Part shown: one piece after another, positions 44,141-57,500 of the stretch
How positions within the stretch are numbered: the first letter of the stretch is position 1
Layout of the letters: each line of letters opens with the position of its first letter
From: Macrocybe gigantea
Lineage: Eukaryota; Basidiomycota; Agaricomycetes; Agaricales; Callistosporiaceae
Direction: 5' to 3'
DNA length: 64,000 bases
NCBI GenBank assembly: GCA_011319805.1
Contig: SJRY01000062.1
Location: forward strand, 1-64,000
Notes under the pieces: model-generated
Seen by the model: only the letters and a program-made list of their open reading frames with translations
Databases searched by the model: none
What the model was told of the DNA's origin: nothing
Translations under genes and position numbers: made by a program

Positions 44141-47100
44141 TCACCCAAAATCTGAATTTATCACCTCCGTTCTCGGGACCGTTATACAGCGTATCGTCGA
44201 CCCAAGGCCTTGCGCCATGTCGCACGGGGCCTTGGCGGGTGCTCGAATTGTACGCATTTGCGGGACTGTTATAAAAGACTGAGAGACAGGATGTGGCAAC
44301 TAAAGCAATGAAAACAGACTTTCCAGCTTGCAAAAAAGTGGGTATTGGCTGTTCTCTAATCCCGTTGTCTGTCCTATTCGCGGCGTTTCGGTCGTAGCTG
44401 TTTAACCTTTCGTGCATCTGATTCCTTCCAAAAACGGGTTCTGCGGTGAAGGTTGAGGCTCTTCGAGGTCTAGAACAGCATCGAGCAATGACTAGAAAAG
44501 TACATCTAACTTGAAATTGTTTGGGGTAATTCAATCAGTTGCTGACCTCTTGCTAGAGCCCACAAGAGGAGGATGGCAATGAGGCCGGCGACAACGGTGA
44601 CGGGTATAGAAATCTGGAGATTCTGAGTGTACCATGCCTGAACGTTGCGAAAAGTCAATCGGAAAGCAGAACAGCATGATTTGTGACAACGGACCTTCGC
44701 AGTGTCTAGGAACCCAGCAGATTGACATTTCCCACCGACACACATTCCCCCGTAGCCTGTGAGTAGGAAGTTCACGAGCTGTACATGATTGAAAATGGGT
44801 GAAGATACCACAAGGTGATCCGTCAATGAGCAAGGAGTTGAGAAGAATGCATTGATTTGGCTTGCTAGGGTCTTGGCACGATACCTGACAAGTATTGTCG
44901 CCGCGGTTAGGACACGCTTGCTTGAGACCCATAGATGCTCCAATCGTCTGGCATTGTTCTGCGTGATGGAGATCGGTAAGAATCTCACATGAAAAGGTGC
45001 TATAAGATGCGAACGAGAAACTGAGGTGCACGAGCCACTGGCACATTTGAGATCATTGCTACCGCAACTTTGACCTTGCGAAAGTAGATCAGTAACCGAG
45101 CACTGTGTTAGTCACAGTATTTCTCACCATTCGGAGCTACAATATCTGTAGGACATGCAGAAGAATTTCCAGTACACATTTCCGCCATATCACATCTCGA
45201 GTCCCTTGATGGTCGGCATACTTGAGTCGGAGGGGCAAAGCTGCATTGAGCAGTGCAGCATGGACTACTTTGCGGATCGCAAACAGCCCCTGGTTTGAAC
45301 TTGCATGTACTCGCATCGCAACAAGCCGATTCCATCCCCTTGCCGGGGTCGCAGTCCTCTCCTTTTTCCACGATCCCATTACCACACATTTGCAGGGAAA
45401 TTGTTTGACGATTCGGATCTGGGTCGACAAGGCACGACGTGTTAGTCTTGCCGCCAGTGACGCCTCTCATGACAGAACCTGACACGGATGATCAGCGATT
45501 GGAGCGACTACGATTGCAACCGTAACCTACATATGTTTCCCAAAGTGCAAGGTGAGAATTTTTGTTCTCCGACTTGAGCGACGGGGCTCATGAGGAACTG
45601 CGACTTTGCGTCGCAAGTTCCCGTTCCCGTCAACGGACAGCACATGTCTGTGCTTTTACAGTTTTGGCCGCACTACGACATAAAAGGTCAATGCCGCGTA
45701 TAATTCTGAAACACTTAAACCTACGTCATGCTTCATTCATCATCCATAAACCATGTTAATGACACGTGAATCAGTCAATGAACAGTGCTCACTATAGCCC
45801 CGAAATTATGCCCGATTTCATGAGCGACCACCTGCCATTCCGTTCGTCCTGCTGTGGAAACGGCAGTTCCCGAGACTACCGATGGGGCATTGCCAGTTGC
45901 ATCTTGTTGGCATCTATGAGTGAATCAAAATGTACATGCAGCTTTTATTCAGAATCGAAGGGGAACATACAACGTTGCCAACCAAGCGATTCCCACTTCT
46001 GAACCGGTCGGACAGTTGCTCATGAGGTGCCAAAGGCCAGTGCCATCGTCTCCTTTGGCACCTCTCCACTGGGAAAATAAAGAAAGTCTGGTGTCTAGCT
46101 CTGCGTCACTGCACGCGACATTCCATGGGCGTGCTGAATCAGCCGTTGTGGGACAGCTATAGAGGATCATATGAAGAAATGAAGAAATACGACGCCAGAA
46201 GAGAAAAATACTGACGTAGGATTCTGCACCTGGATCTCAACTATTCCTAGGCTCACGTTGAAAGTTGACTTCACGTAAGAGTCAGTTCCCGCCGCTGCCG
46301 CTATGGTTGTGGAAAGTGATACCTTATATAAAGCACTGGCTGTGTTCCAGTTCGTTAAGATCTGTCTCGTGGCATTATCCTGAGAGCCGAAGCGAGAAGT
46401 ATAAGCGCAATCCGCCGCAACGCCCATGAAAAGCTACGAAACGATATGAGACGGGGACATGCGGACAAGAGTTGTAACCACTGACGACTTTCTGCGTCTT
46501 CGAGCAGCCATCAGAAGACCCAATCGTGTCAATGAAGCTACGGGTAGACCGATGAGCCAAAGGATGATTATTCGATATGTTCATATACGGACTTGCTTCC
46601 CATTGGACTGTTCCCCGAGCCCACATCATCCCGACGTGATAGCGTCTCGTTCCCAAATAGACCCAAAGGGTTAGCATACCAAGGGTTTACTGTGGATCCC
46701 CTTCGTAAGATTGAGTTTTGAGCAGGGTCTGTGTTGTAAGGTAATCGGTCATGTCCACATGACGGACGTTGCTGTGGCTGAAGAGAGTAACGTTTCGCGA
46801 CTCGTTCCTCTTCCGGGGTCATGACATCGGAATCGCGCCAGATGACAAGGCCAGAATCAAGTTGATCGGTAGAAGGCGAGACTTCAGGATCGAGCTCCGT
46901 TTTCAGGCGCAGGTAATTATCCTTGGTCATGATATGATGCACGATCCCATGAACAGCAAAGGCGCCTTCGAATTCCGGCGCAATACCCATTTCTACGTCG
47001 CCTTGATGATGAACCAGAATCCGTGCCCAACCAAGGTCGGATAGGGCGGGAGGGGAGATGGCACCCGCAGCATCCTCTCTCATCCGTGATGAAGAATGTT

Positions 47101-47567
47101 CGGCGGCGATCACCTCTCCCCAGTAGGCTTTGACGGATTCGCGAAGAAGTGGTTCTGAATGCGTGATGTGAGATTTACCATCAGAACTTGTTGAGTAATA
47201 AGCAATGCGTGCAGCAGGATGGACAAGATCCTTGTTAGGGCGTAGGTGGAGGTGATAAGTCTCGTTGAAGGTGGATATCATCAATCGGAAGGAATCATCA
47301 TGACGCAGAGTATTGGAGTTAGGTGGCACGAGTCGTTTCTTGAACGATCCCGTAAAGACATCGGCGCGTCTAGGCAAAATTTCGAGAGCAAGTGTTGATG
47401 GGTTATCCACTCGCTTCAGCGGTCGTGCAGGGGCGCTGTCAGCTGAAGATGGGCGAAGTCGATTTGCGAATACGATGTTATCAAATGGTCGACTTACCAG
47501 AAACAGAGATAGATAATGAAAGACAAACCACCGCGACCAGCGACGAGAAGAACGAGGGAAGATGCAT
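44141..47567 (-). CDS. Fungal ADAM metalloprotease-disintegrin
   Basis: Secretory, membrane-anchored zinc protease. The signal peptide MHLPSFFSSLVAVVCLSLSI (ATG 47567) is joined by an intron to DSAPARPLKRVDNPSTLAL, the start of the prodomain. The catalytic domain includes MGVAADCAYTSRFGSQDNA, LSLFSQWRGAKGDDGTGLWH, GTAVSTAGRTEWQVVAHEIG and the full zinc motif HEIGHNFGAIHDC, whose HD is encoded by a 6-nt exon (45730-45725). A disintegrin domain follows (CGNGIVEKGEDCDPG ... CTGNSSACPTD), then a Cys-rich region and one membrane helix (IPVTVVAGLIAILLLWALA) with a basic cytoplasmic tail reaching WVDDTLYNGP. The 3' end is uncertain: it is placed at a TGA at 44141-44143 reached if one base is missing, while the literal frame runs on to 43848. 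Physiological substrates unknown. Confidence 0.88.
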
Positions 47568-48292
47568 GACCAAACGAATGACCGCCTGCTTGGGAAAGGA
47601 AGTAATTATGTCCAAGAATTGGCTTGGCGTTAGTCAGACACTTGCTGCGGGACTGAAAGTAGCACGGACCTGCGGTAATAATGATAGAAAAGAGAGCGCC
47701 GACGTCGAAAGCAGTGAAGCCTGAGCCAATCGACTCTGCACGTCACCAAGAACGGTTCCTCTAGTGTAATGTTACATAAGCAGTACCTGTGTACTTGGAG
47801 ACGACCTGGAAGTCGTTGCGATGGACTGTCAGATTTTGTCAGACCGGGCAACTCGGGTAAAACGTCCATCTCAAAGATCAATGAATGTTTCCACATACCC
47901 GCTAGGCCGAAGCCGAAGGCTCTTTGATGTACATCAATGATACACACGGACCAACAAAGTAGAACTCGATGCGGCGATAAGATAAGATGTTGATCAATGA
48001 AATTCGGCAACACTCAGACTGGTTCGCTAAACTCATTCAACCCGCTACGCAGTCTCATATCTTTTGACGTATCGTGAATGTGCTCTGTATATCCTGCTTC
48101 TTGCTCTATAGATGGTGCCGATAACCTGCATGCTGGAAATGAAAGTCAAACCCACGAGTATCGAGCTCTGCTATTGTACACGTGTGTGCTTCATGTCCCC
48201 TCCACGCAGATGGCTATAACCAATGCGCTCTTTGATGGCCTCCCTTTTCGCAGGTCTCAAACCCCCGATTCGCTGATCCATCTTCAAAATCA
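47568..48292. other. Shared upstream region of the ADAM and BTB genes
   Basis: No gene recognised. Part of it may hold first exons of the BTB gene, whose start is unsure. Confidence 0.4.
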
Positions 48293-49598
48293 ATGGTGCA
48301 TCTATACATCCTTCGCCCGCTGCGCAAGCTGCGCTTCGTGTATTCCCTATTCTTCAAAGGGTCCAACTCGATCCTGGAAAAACCGGACTCTCTTCTATCG
48401 GATTGGCAGAGGAACTCATCGACGGTCCACCCCTTCAAGCTTGCTCTGAACCAAGATGCCAAATCAACAGGCGCCAAATTCGTGCACGACAGTGATTTCT
48501 TCAAAATGGATTCCCATGGAGGATTCTGTACCTTTCAAGTAGAGGACACTCTTTTCAAGGCATCTATTCGCTTTTTCTGCGATTATTTCAGGCAATTGGC
48601 TTATTTTCCCCCTCCGCATTGCTGCGGAAGGTCCACCGCGTCATACTCTGCCGCGAACCATCCGCATTCAAGGACATGTTTGCATTTCCAAAGCAACGGA
48701 ATGCCGCTAGCACAGACCCAAATGATTTGCCAATTCGGCTCTCTGATAGCGTACAGCAGTTCCGCGATTTTATGTGGGCTCTCTACGCAACGTGAGTGAC
48801 GCTGTTTAATGTCTTTCAGTTCGTTCTGAAATCATATTCTTCAAGGCCCAAAGACCTTTACATTGATTTCCAGTCTTTGGATCGATTGATCAATATCGCG
48901 GAGCTGGCGAACAAATACTGCTTCTCGTCTTTTGAGACATGGGCCATGAATCAGATCCATGTTTTAACAAGGAATCCCAAAGGACCGTTACGCTCTGCTC
49001 CCCCTCCACCTGTTCGCGTCTACTTAACATCTCTGCCTTGACTCATCACGACAAGCTTCATGCGCTGATTTCGCGCCACGTCATTTCGCATATACTTTGG
49101 CACAACATGCCTTCAGAACTGATACTCACAGTCGCCTTGAGGCACAATCTTCAGATAATCCAGGGCGTCATATACTACATGCAATTAATCGACTTGGAAC
49201 GGGCGGCTCCCAATGAGTCAGACCGTGTACAGATACGCCTACCTCTTACCATGGAGTTTGGGAAGCGTTTGCGATTTTTCTCGGCACACCATTCCTTGCT
49301 TCGCCTTTGGGAGGAACTACGGTCCTCACCGCCCACTATCTCTTCTGGTGGCTGCTTGACGCATACGGAATGTACCGGTGCCTGGCAGAAAATGTGGTTT
49401 GAAGCGGGCGATGCTAACGAAGCCACGTCTCATGGATCCGCAGATGTGCTCGGTCGACTTAAATCCATGATGATGGCGTTGCGAAAGTCGCTGATAATCT
49501 CTCCCTCAGTGACCATGCAGTGCAAACTATCCGCGCTGGAGGCGCTCAGCAATACCAGAGACACAATTATCCACCAGCTTGTGGACCACTTCTCATGA
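48293..49598 (+). CDS. BTB/POZ-domain protein
   Basis: Member of the BTB family that is greatly expanded in mushrooms. The domain begins FVHDSDFFKMDSHGGFCTFQ, then VEDTLFK joins across an intron to VHRVILCREPSAFKDMFA. It continues RLSDSVQQFRDFMWALYA, LYIDFQSLDRLINIAELANK and a C-terminal helical part ending VDHFS. The intron at 48560-48630 has a GC donor. A frame break lies at a C5 run (49000-49004), where one more C joins GPLRSAP to STCSRLLNISALTHHD. The start is uncertain; the ATG at 48293 is the first in the open frame but the segment before the domain is unusual. BTB domains mediate protein interactions; targets unknown. Confidence 0.75.
48560..48630 (+). other. GC-AG intron in the BTB gene
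   Basis: The exon ends TTCAAG, the intron begins gcatct and ends gcggaag, and the next exon begins GTCCACCGC. The junction gives TLFKVHR, the most conserved motif of fungal BTB domains. No GT donor gives this junction. Confidence 0.75.
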
Positions 49599-49879
49599 TG
49601 TATGTACGATGCCTCAGTTTTTTTAAAAAAAAGACTGATCTGTTTCAAAACATGGCATGAATGACCCTTGGGATAGATCGTTACCGTCCATATTACCGAC
49701 GGAAATCGAAAATGACATAGTTCTTGATCACGAATATACTTCGATGCTCAAAAACGTATAAATCTGTACATAGACAAATCTAAGAGATTATGACTTTCCA
49801 AATATGGATGACTTCTAAATATGGAAGCCATAGCTTGCTGGATCGCGAAATTTTCTACCTCAAGTAGATCGCCACGAAA

Positions 49880-52143
49880 ATGACGAACGATGTTGCGACC
49901 ACAGAAAAGAAGACGAAAAGATCGAAAAAAACTAGCAATGAGAAAGTAGATTCTCCTAACCTTGCTCAAGTACAGGAGGTCCATATTAACAGCGAGCCTC
50001 CCGGTTAGTCCAAGTCTTCCTCCGCTGCATAAGAGGCTAAACATCCATAGAAAAAGATGAGAAGAAAAAGAAGAGGAAAGGGGATGAGTTGCTTGGCGAA
50101 GGTATATACAAGGTCATTCCGTCGTGACACCTCCTTATGTGTTCTGCAAGGCGCCAGGTCCGGCAAGAGGAGGAAGCACAAGGACAAACCCGATGATGAA
50201 CCAAGTTATGAGCAGGTTGCCAAAGTACATGAGAGTACAAGCGGTTCTGCTCCGAAAAATAGCACAATGGAGACGCAGCGTGGAAACCACGCCGACAACA
50301 AAAGTGCGTCCACCTACTGTTCTGAGGTTGCTGTACATGACAGCCAGATACAGAGAAAAGGAAAACGAAGAAAAGAAATGCAGATACAGAACGGGCAGCA
50401 GAGGACGTCAAGTCGGCCAGAAAACGCAAGCGAGACTCGTGTACGACGAGTGGCGAAGCGCGCACCACCTCGCCCGAAACTAACCCTCTTGCCTCTGACG
50501 TTGCGCAATATCTCAAAAAACATCAAGTCAAAATAGTGAATCCTCCAAATGTCCAGCACATAAACCCTTTGACATCGTTTTCCCAACTGGACATCCCAGC
50601 AGAACTCAAATCATCGTTCAAAGGATTCAAAGAGCCGACGCCGATCCAAGCGTGTACATGGCCTCCTGCATTATATGGACATGATATAGTTGGAATAGCT
50701 GAAACTGGCAGGTCAGTAGGTCTTTAGCTTCCGGCTGCTGCTCACCTATTGATGGTGATCGCAGTGGAAAGACACTGGCGTTCGGGATTCCGGCTTTGAT
50801 GAGACTTGTCACGACACCTATGCAGCATTCGGAGTCGTCTAAATCCTCGCCGAGGGTTCTAGTCGTCGCACCAACACGTGAACTGGCCCTACAGACCCAT
50901 GATACCCTCTCGGCTCTGGGAGCACCACTTTGTATTGGCAGCGTTGCCGTGTTCGGAGGAGTCCCCAAGGAACCGCAGGTCAAAATGCTGAAGAAAGCGC
51001 ATAAAAGCAAGGAAGGTGTCACTACGCAGATCATTGTCGGAACTCCTGGAAGAATTCTGGACCTGGTTCAAGATGGGGATTGTGACCTGAGCAAGTTCGT
51101 TCGCGATCTCGTGGTCCTATGTTCGGTCTCTCTGATGACTGTCTAGTGTGGATTATCTCGTATTGGACGAAGCAGATAGGATGCTGGACAAGGGATTTGA
51201 AAATGATATAACGAAGATTATATCGTATACAAAACCCCTTGCTGAGCGGCAGACGATGATGTGTATGCTTACCCTGCTTGTGGCCTATCTTCCGCTCACG
51301 ACCGTTCTATTTCCCCTAACAGTCAGCGCTACCTGGCCCGAATCTGTTAGACGCCTTGCTGGTACATTTCAAAGGAACCCTGTTAGGGTTATCGTAGGCA
51401 GTGACGATCTGACCGCGAACAGTCGCGTCGAGCAGAGCGTTGAGGTGTTTGATGATGCTCGGTCAAAGGAGTAAAAGCACCTGAATTCGTAATGCCATCA
51501 TGATCTAACGGTGTTTTGTCAGTTCACGTCTCCTGGCCGTGCTCAACGGTTTGAAACACAACAAGCGGTCCACTCCTGAAGACGCGAGGATCTTGGTCTT
51601 TGCCTTGTACAAAAAAGAGGCATCGAGGGTAGAGCAAATGCTCAGACGGAATGGATATACCGTCGGGGCTTTACACGGGGACTTGAGCCAATCCGCACGC
51701 TTGGAGGCGTTGGAAAAGTTCAAGGTCGGAACTACCGGCTTGCTTGTAGCGACGGACGTGGCTGCGAGGGGCCTAGATATTCCAAACGTGGCGGCCGTGA
51801 TCAATTACACCTTCCCGCTGACGATTGAGGATTATATACACCGGATCGGGCGGACGGGTAAGTCAGCCTTTTTCTGCGGCTTCGCGAGCCGGGACAACCT
51901 AATATCATATTGTTGCCAGGCCGAGGTGGGCGGAGCGGCAAGTCCATCACGTTCTTCACTGGGGACAACCACGAGCGGTCGCTGGCGGGAGAGTTTGCAC
52001 GGGTGCTAAGGGAAGGCGGGTTCGATAACGAGCCACTGAAGAAGTTCCCGATGACGATTAAAAAGAAGGAGCACAGCGTGTATGGGGCTTTCTTCCGAGA
52101 CGATATACCGATGCCCAAAGGCCCAACGAAGATAGTGTTCTGA
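49880..52143 (+). CDS. DBP3: DEAD-box RNA helicase Dbp3
   Basis: ATP-dependent RNA helicase of pre-60S ribosome assembly in the nucleolus. ATG 49880 starts a Lys-rich tail ([33 protein letters not shown]). The helicase core has the Q motif ([19 protein letters not shown]), motif I AETGSGKT split by an intron at about 50711-50763, [41 protein letters not shown], then in lobe 2 [42 protein letters not shown] and HRIGRTG followed after an intron by [14 protein letters not shown]. It ends [19 protein letters not shown]. The C-terminus resembles Dbp3 best among DEAD-box helicases. About seven introns, no frame break. Confidence 0.88.
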
Positions 52144-52337
52144 GCAATAGATAGAATTGTAAAAGATGCGGATGTAGATTGACTCGTTGTCATCAACTTC
52201 CACCACGTACTGCGATCTCCGTCAAGGCTGTGGCCGAGTCTTGAGCGCATCGCCTCCTCCATCTGATCTTCTTTCCTTCTGCCCATCCACTTACTGTTCT
52301 TTCCTTCTCTCTTCACTTCCTGCCCATCTCAGCCAAA

Positions 52338-54167
52338 ATGATGGGCCTTTTCAGCCAGGCTGGCCAGCATTTCCGTTCCGGAAATGTGGTTAGAGCACGA
52401 GGTTCACTCGAAGACGACAAGCCACCTTCTGACAGCGAGGCAGACGACACTTCTATCCTGTCAGTAGCCTATTCACTCTGCTCCTTGCATTAGAGGTTGA
52501 TCAAGTCTGCAGAGATGAAAATGAGGGTTCCATTATTCTTTCCTTGATCTCCCAGTTGAGGTACGCGCTTTTGCTTGCCTCGCCCGCAGCCGAGTTGGTG
52601 CTAACAGGCGGTTTGCCTCAGAGTCGGAATGGATCTATCCAAAGTTACATTCCCTACATTTGTTCTGGAGCCGCGGAGCATGTTGGAAAGGATAACAGAT
52701 TTCATGTCCCATCCGGATCTCATCTTTGGGCCAGTCTTGCCTCTTCATCGACTTTCCACATAAGTCTGACTCCATGCGACCTGCAGAGCGGAGCATTGCA
52801 ACGACCCCGAAGAGCGATTTATCAGAGTTCTACAGTACTATTTGGCCGGATGGCACATCAAGCCCAAGGGCGTGAAAAAGCCGTGTGTCCACTTTCGCGC
52901 TGTTCCTCCTCGCCGAGGTCTTAAAGTCTCGTTCCAGATATAATCCTGTCCTCGGTGAATTCTTTCGATGTAGATACGACTACCAAAACAACACCCAGGG
53001 ATTTTATATCGCGGAACAAGGTGAGCCTCCAGTCGCACTGAAAAGTTCGATGCTGAGCTTCTTCCAAAAGTATCACACCATCCACCTATTTCTGCATTTT
53101 TCTATATATCACCTGCGAATCGAGTACGAATTGTCGGCGAGCTACGTCCAAAGTCTAGATTTCTCGGTAATAGCGTATCAACGACTATGGAGGGCGAGAA
53201 CCGCATCACTCTTTTGAGTCTTCCCGACGATGGAGGTCCATCCTTGTTCCGCCTCTTCACATTCACGCTCACTTATCACGTCTCTGTGCAATCTTTCCAG
53301 AGTATATTATCACGATGCCTAATATGTATGCTCGAGGCATACTGTTTGGAAAAATGGTGTTGGAACTGGGTGACACATGCATGGCCAAAAATGAGAAACT
53401 CGGAATAGTCTGTGACTTGGAATTCAAAACCAAGGTATTTGATTCATATTTTCAAACGTCGTTCATACTGCGTATTCATCCGCTGTCCATCTCAATCAAG
53501 GGGTTTTTCTCAGGGACTTATAATGCCATCGCGGGGCGGATACGCCGGCATTCAGCAGATGTGGGGGAAGTGTCCGGAAGATGGAGCCATGTAATGGACT
53601 TCAGGCACACAAAGGTCTGGTGCCCAGGGTACTGTGCTTCTTTGCGCTGACACCTTAATTCTAGAGTGGGCAGAAACGGATATTATTTGACGCTAAGAAG
53701 GACGGACAGAATGTTTCACCGAAGTGGGTACCCCCAGAAGAAGAGCAGGAACCAAACGAGTCTCGAAGGTAGGGTTCCTAAAACTATCAGCGTCAGTTTT
53801 GTCACCGATCTGTCACTCAGATTGTGGAAATATTTGACGGATGCCATCGTGAAGAAGGATATGGAAGGTGCAACAGAGGCCAAGTCCGCAGTCGAGGATG
53901 CACAGCGTGAGCAGCGCAGGCTAATGGCAGAACGGGGCCAAAAGCATGTTCCTCGGTTCTTCGAGCTCCGAGATGGTCGTTGGGAGCCCAAGCTAACGTA
54001 CGTCTCGGTTCCACAACTACCTCGTACCCATGTTGCACGGTTTCATCTGTAGCGTCCCGCATAACCCGGAAGAGGCCATCCATGCTGTTAAGAATTGGAT
54101 ATTTTCCACACGTCAGGATTTCGGTCATCAACGCCCGATATTCGATAATACCTGCAAGATGGAGTAG
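52338..54167 (+). CDS. Oxysterol-binding protein (Osh family)
   Basis: Lipid-transfer protein acting at membrane contact sites. It starts [20 protein letters not shown] and reads [20 protein letters not shown], the lid-proximal part of the ORD. After several introns come [18 protein letters not shown] and the signature [14 protein letters not shown] (split by the intron before 53070), then [38 protein letters not shown] and [20 protein letters not shown], ending [12 protein letters not shown]. No PH or ankyrin domain is seen, so it is of the short Osh4-Osh7 type. The exons near 52720-52790 are poorly defined. Stop TAG at 54165-54167. Confidence 0.88.
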
Positions 54168-54526
54168 GAGTGCAGTCGATGGGACCCACCCATTCTGGCA
54201 TTTTTTTTCGCCCCTGTATTCGACGTAGAGTTGTAACATTCCGTTTTTGAATGTACATTTGTAGCAATAATGAGGGTATATGTACAGGCCGAGTCGCCCA
54301 GGATATGGAAGAGAGTGTGTTGTGAGAGGGAAAGACTACTTAGGAGAGAGATGCCCAGAAATATGTAGGAGAATGCACTAGATGAGTGAAGAGAATATGG
54401 AAATAGGCATATATGTAAATTATGAAAAATTAGATTGGCTGATTGAAGGTTGGCATGCACAGGGAAAAAGAAAGCGGAAAGAGAAATTAGCGGAATCAAG
54501 GTGCGGCATGGAGCAAACGACGGCGA
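54168..54526. other. Convergent 3' flanks of the Osh gene and the coiled-coil gene
   Basis: A/T-rich stretch without a gene, consistent with two 3' untranslated regions. Confidence 0.45.
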
Positions 54527-57500
54527 TTACGACCACCATCCATCTTCATCTTGAGTGGGTGCAAGCGAGACAATACTAGGTGTAGGTGATGCAAGTGAAC
54601 GATAATGGTGTGGATGTCGTGCTCTAGGGGTGGCAGGTCCAAGAACAGGGTATCGACCATTTTGAAGAGTGCTGGTACGCTTGTCCTTGGAAGGAGCATG
54701 CATTGAATCCCGCACGGAAGGCAAGGGCGATATGCTTTGAACACGAGTCAGCTGAGGGGTGGGTGAACGATCGTAGATGGTGCTAGTGCGTGAATCGGGA
54801 CGAGGCGGGGCATAGATGGTGCTGGCTCTGGGTGTTTGGTGAGGAGGAGCGATAGGAGCCGTTTTCGCCTTCTCCAATTCCATCTGCATGTGACCGCACT
54901 TTGCTTCCAAAGCGGCAATATGCTCGCGCAGTTGGTCCTGCAAGGTCGATTAGACGACAGAGGTGCGGCACGGCAGTGACATTTGCGTACCTTTGTCAGA
55001 CGATCTTCGGCCTCACGTTCTTCAAGTTGCAATTTTAGCAGGGAGTGGTCAGCCTCCAACTGCGACAAGGTCTGCTCGGCTTGGTCCACCTTCGTTTGTG
55101 CAGCTTCGAGTCGGCCTTCGTGGTCTCTTGCTCGGCGTTCCCATTCTGATGCACGTTGTTGGGCCTGTGCTAAGCTTTGACGAGCAGTTGCGGCGGCCTT
55201 TTCGCTGCTGGAGACTTTGCTTTCTTGCTCTTTGAAGCGCTTCTGGAGGGCAGCGTGTTCGCCTTCCAGAACCTTGCCACGATCTCGATACCTTCGAAGC
55301 TCTTTCAACTCCTCCTTGTCGGCTTGGTTGATTACGTTGGCCAAAGCATCGAGCTTCTCAGCGAGATGCTGAACGTCATCTCGTTGGCTTTGCTGTATGG
55401 ACAAGGTTTCGTGTTGTCTCTGAAGTGTTTCGAGAGCCTGGGTGGCCACGTCTTTATCACGAACAGCGAATGTAACCTTAAGTTCAAGTGAATCGAGCTG
55501 TGTCCACGGTTGTCAGCCTAGAAGGATACTTGTGCTCCAGGAAAGTCAAAACGTACCTTGCCCTTGAGCAACGCGTTTTCCGCCATAACCTCTCGATTGC
55601 ACTGATCCAATTCATTGATACGAGTTTGGTGAGCCTGAGCAGCTACGTCAGAGGCTTGAAGCCGTGAAAGAGCCTGCGTTAAAGCTTCTTCGAGCTCCGC
55701 GTTTTTGGCTTCTAGCGTAGAAATTTGTGTGTCCTTGATCGTAGCCGCAGTGTGCATCTCTTCCACTGCACTCCTCAGTTTCTGCCGATCATTCTCCGCA
55801 CTAACGAGTTTCTCATTCAACACGTCTTTCTCTACGCGGACTTGGCCATGCGCAGCACGCGCCTTGGTCATCTGGACTTGATACTCTCCATTGAGCTTGC
55901 GTAGTTCATCCATTTCCCGGCGCAGGGAGTCCTGAGATCCAAGTCGTTCACTGTAATTCGTGATGGTCGTAAGGGCATCCGGTAATCCTTGGACTTTCTC
56001 AAAGGCGCTTTGAAGGGAACGAAGCTCTTCACTCTGAGAATCCAGTTTGGAGGAAAGGTCGTCGACACCATTCTTGACGGCAAGAACGTCAAGGTTGGGT
56101 TCGACCACCTTTGCGACCTGAGCCTCCAATCTGGCCAGAGAATCGGCTTGAGACGAGTGCAATCCTTCCATCTGGTCTTTGATTTCGGCGGGTAACTTTG
56201 ACAGAAGACTGATAGTCTGGTCCTGGCGTGATAGGATACTGCTGTGAGTCGAGAGGAGGTTTTCTTGGGCGTCCGCAATTTGCTTGACATTCTGTGAAAC
56301 ACCCTGGACTGGAATCAGCAAGGGCGAGACGCTTTCCACCACTCTCGTCGCCACGTTCTCGACGTTGAGCGCTTTGTCGCGGACGGCCAGGCGTGAATCG
56401 AGTCGCTCGACCACGAGATCGGCGACCTGCTCCTTAATCTCAAATGCATCGATGGGAGCTATGGCACGTCTGATCTCGGTCGTGAGTTGGATGGTGAGGG
56501 CAGCCGTGTCGAGGGCTTGCGGCTGTTTCGGCAGCAGTGGAAGGATCTTGTCGACGATCAGACCCGCAGTCTCACGTTTATCGGAGGCCAGATCGATCAA
56601 TTGCGCGATCTCAGGTTTCACAGCTTGCGTCAATTGGTTCGTCAGGAATTCATAATTAATAGGCTCGGAGCGGAGGGACGTAAGGACGGGATTCAGACCC
56701 GTGACAATTTTATCAACGATCGCATCTCGCTCCCGAGCGGGAGCGGTCCTGCTGATCGTTTCCTGTCGGGCCGAGAACTCGGATAGGGCCTCCATGATTG
56801 CATTGATGGTTTTGTCGCTCACCCGTTCAATCACGGGTGCCAGGTTGAGTACATTGTCCCCACTGTGCGATACTCGTTGTTGAAGGTCCCTAAAGTCTCG
56901 CCCGACCTGCTCCAGCAAGGCATTATTGCCTTCCTGAACGATGTCTCTGAACAGTTCAAAGTCCATTTCTCCACGAGCATCTATCTGACTGTCGTCGAGA
57001 CTTCTAGCCGCATATGCCTGCAACTGTGTTCGGAACATCGACTGAATGTCCGCAATCATCGCCTGCGTAATTGAGTGCTGTTTCAATGCCTCCTCTGAGA
57101 GGTCGCGACTCAACGCAGAAGAGCGTGATCAATAGTGCTTGTCACTTTGCTGTCGTATTTCTGGGTCTCCAAGCGGCTTGTAAGATCCAAGGCGGGGTTT
57201 GAGGTGACATCAGAAGCTGCATTGGCATCAGCGTCATGATCGTGGAGTGCGTCAGGAAGGGAAGATCGGCGTCTTGAGTGAATCGGACCGAAGGGATCTC
57301 CAGGGGAACCTGGACCAGGGTCGGTCACTAATCGTGAGCGGGAAAGCTGGCGGGAAATGGTGGGAACATCCGTGTCGTCCATGGAGGGCCTATGAAGGTG
57401 TTCAAATATTTCCCTCGAGCTCAATCTCGAACGGACAGTTCTGCGTGTACGCTCGTCCCCACCATTGACCAAAGCCTTGAAAAGCCCAGCAGGCATGGTG

